Of a DNA stretch of 28,577 nt, positions 27,665 to 28,577 are shown piece by piece (the stretch's first letter is position 1; every line of letters begins with the position of its first letter). Origin of the DNA: a virus; the IMG/VR virus record IMGVR_UViG_3300025483_000053, positions 1 through 28,577 of that record. One strand, given 5' to 3'. A model generated the notes under the pieces. It made no database searches, was not told the DNA's origin, and saw nothing but the letters and a program-made list of their open reading frames with translations. The position numbers and the translations under genes are program-made.

Positions 27665-28577
27665 TGGAAGATAAGAAAAAGCAACAAAACGTAAGGATAC
27701 TTAATCTATCATCTTACGAAGCACCAGAGGTAAAAGAAGTTCACAATAGAGATTGGGTTTCTTGGGGTGCTGATAATAATTATTTCGGTAGACTTATAGA
27801 ATTAGACACTTCTAGTCCAACTAACGCTAGATGTAATAATGGTATTGCTGATATGGTATTTGGTAGAGGTATAGAATCTACTAACTCTGAGTTGTTACCA
27901 GAACATTATGTAAGAATGAAGAAACTATTAAGACCTAGAGAAATTAAAAAGGTTGTAATAGATAGAAAGAAATTAGGACAAGCTGCAATTAAACTTACTT
28001 ATAATAGAGGTAAGACTAAGATATTAAAGGTATCTCACTTTCCTATGGAAACATTAAGAGCTGAGAAAGCAGATGCTAAAGGAATTATACAAGCATACTA
28101 CTATCATCCTAATTGGGCAGATGCTAAACCTAGTGATAAGCCTAAAAGAATACCTTGCTTTAAACACGGAAGTAAATCACAAAGAGAAGAGATATATGTG
28201 ATTAAGCCTTATAGAAGTGGTTTTTACTACTACTCTACTCCAGATTACCAAGCGTGTTTACAGTATGCAGATTTAGAATGTGAAGTATCTAACTACCATA
28301 TATCTAATATACAAAACGGATTAGCTCCTAGCTTATTTATTAATTTTAATAATGGTATTCCTAACGAAGAAACACAAGGTGCTATTGAAAGAAAGATTAA
28401 TGATAAGTTCTCTGGTAGCTCTAATGCAGGTAGAACTATTATAGCATTTAACGAGTCTAAAGAAACTCAGGCAGAAATAGAAGCTATACACTTACCAGAT
28501 GCTCACGCACAATATCAGTTCTTATCTGATGAAGCTAGAGAAAAGATTATGTTAGGACACGGTATTGTATCTCCTAT
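27664..28577 (+). CDS. Portal protein (5' part, cut by window edge)
   Basis: The frame from ATG 27664 remains open to the right edge (about 304 residues visible) and begins MEDKKKQQNVRILNLSSYEA. It then shows WVSWGADNNYFGRLIEL and SPTNARCNNGIADMVFGRGI, the typical opening of portal proteins in Bacteroidetes phages, with later VVIDRKKLGQAAIKLTYNRG and GLAPSLFINFNNGIPNEETQ. Portals form the 12-subunit ring at the head vertex through which DNA is packaged by terminase. The large terminase gene is nearly 20 kb to the left, so the packaging genes are split on this map. Confidence 0.8.
   Translation, partial: MEDKKKQQNVRILNLSSYEAPEVKEVHNRDWVSWGADNNYFGRLIELDTSSPTNARCNNGIADMVFGRGIESTNSELLPEHYVRMKKLLRPREIKKVVIDRKKLGQAAIKLTYNRGKTKILKVSHFPMETLRAEKADAKGIIQAYYYHPNWADAKPSDKPKRIPCFKHGSKSQREEIYVIKPYRSGFYYYSTPDYQACLQYADLECEVSNYHISNIQNGLAPSLFINFNNGIPNEETQGAIERKINDKFSGSSNAGRTIIAFNESKETQAEIEAIHLPDAHAQYQFLSDEAREKIMLGHGIVSP

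Noticed and set aside
1-28577. Diversity-generating retroelement, toxin-antitoxin pair, integrase/att sites, tRNA genes
   Set aside because: No reverse transcriptase, recombinase, cloverleaf-forming segment or template/variable repeat pair was seen. Small gene pairs exist but none shows recognisable toxin-antitoxin features.

Overview
This window is a continuous piece of an AT-rich (by eye roughly two-thirds A+T) tailed double-stranded DNA phage genome, most likely a siphovirus infecting a Flavobacteriia/Bacteroidetes host. The host call rests on several signs. There are TTG-N20-TAnnTTTG promoters, start codons are preceded by A/T-rich leaders instead of Shine-Dalgarno sequences, many gene pairs overlap as TAATG or ATGA, and the protein families are typical of flavobacterial phages. 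No integrase, repressor, lysis gene, tRNA or CRISPR array was seen. The right edge cuts the portal gene, so part of the genome lies outside.

Layout: (1) 1-3978, rightward replication and recombination genes: RepA-like ATPase, metallophosphoesterase, PD-(D/E)XK-like nuclease, RusA-type resolvase, a sigma-70-like factor and a conserved Cys protein, closed by a terminator. (2) 3990-5877, a new promoter, small unknown genes in repeated leader contexts, and a FEN-type 5'-3' exonuclease starting at TTG. (3) 5878-7485, terminase small and large subunits. (4) 7486-8073, a regulatory hub with eight copies of a GTTTAATATG repeat, a small leftward gene, divergent promoters and a perfect 14-bp palindrome. 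(5) 8074-9611, rightward cluster of six or seven very small proteins ending at a terminator. (6) 9612-9982, non-coding with a 49-bp tandem repeat. (7) 9983-14112, leftward early-type operons: HTH protein, small membrane proteins, DUF5664/dGTP_diPhyd_N-like protein, DnaA domain IV protein and a lipoprotein. (8) 14130-28577, rightward morphogenesis genes: tail assembly chaperones with a -1 frameshift, tail completion, large tail proteins with FN3 domains, tape measure, prohead protease, fibre proteins, scaffold, major capsid, tail-tube-like protein and portal.

Working model: a host-type RNA polymerase reads the TAnnTTTG-like promoters of the early and leftward operons. The morphogenesis and packaging genes instead carry a different motif, AAAATAGTTATCTTA, present five times on the + strand and each time before a structural or packaging block. 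The phage encodes its own sigma-like protein at 2908-3444, which is an obvious candidate reader of this motif. The DnaA-like protein, RepA-like ATPase, RusA, exonuclease and iteron-like array suggest a replication module whose origin may lie at 7.5-8.0 kb.

The observations most worth follow-up are the late motif paired with the phage sigma factor, the GTTTAATATG array, five hairpins that keep one identical 8-nt loop while their stems change in a compensatory way, and four consecutive small leftward genes whose start regions alternate in an A-B-A-B pattern.
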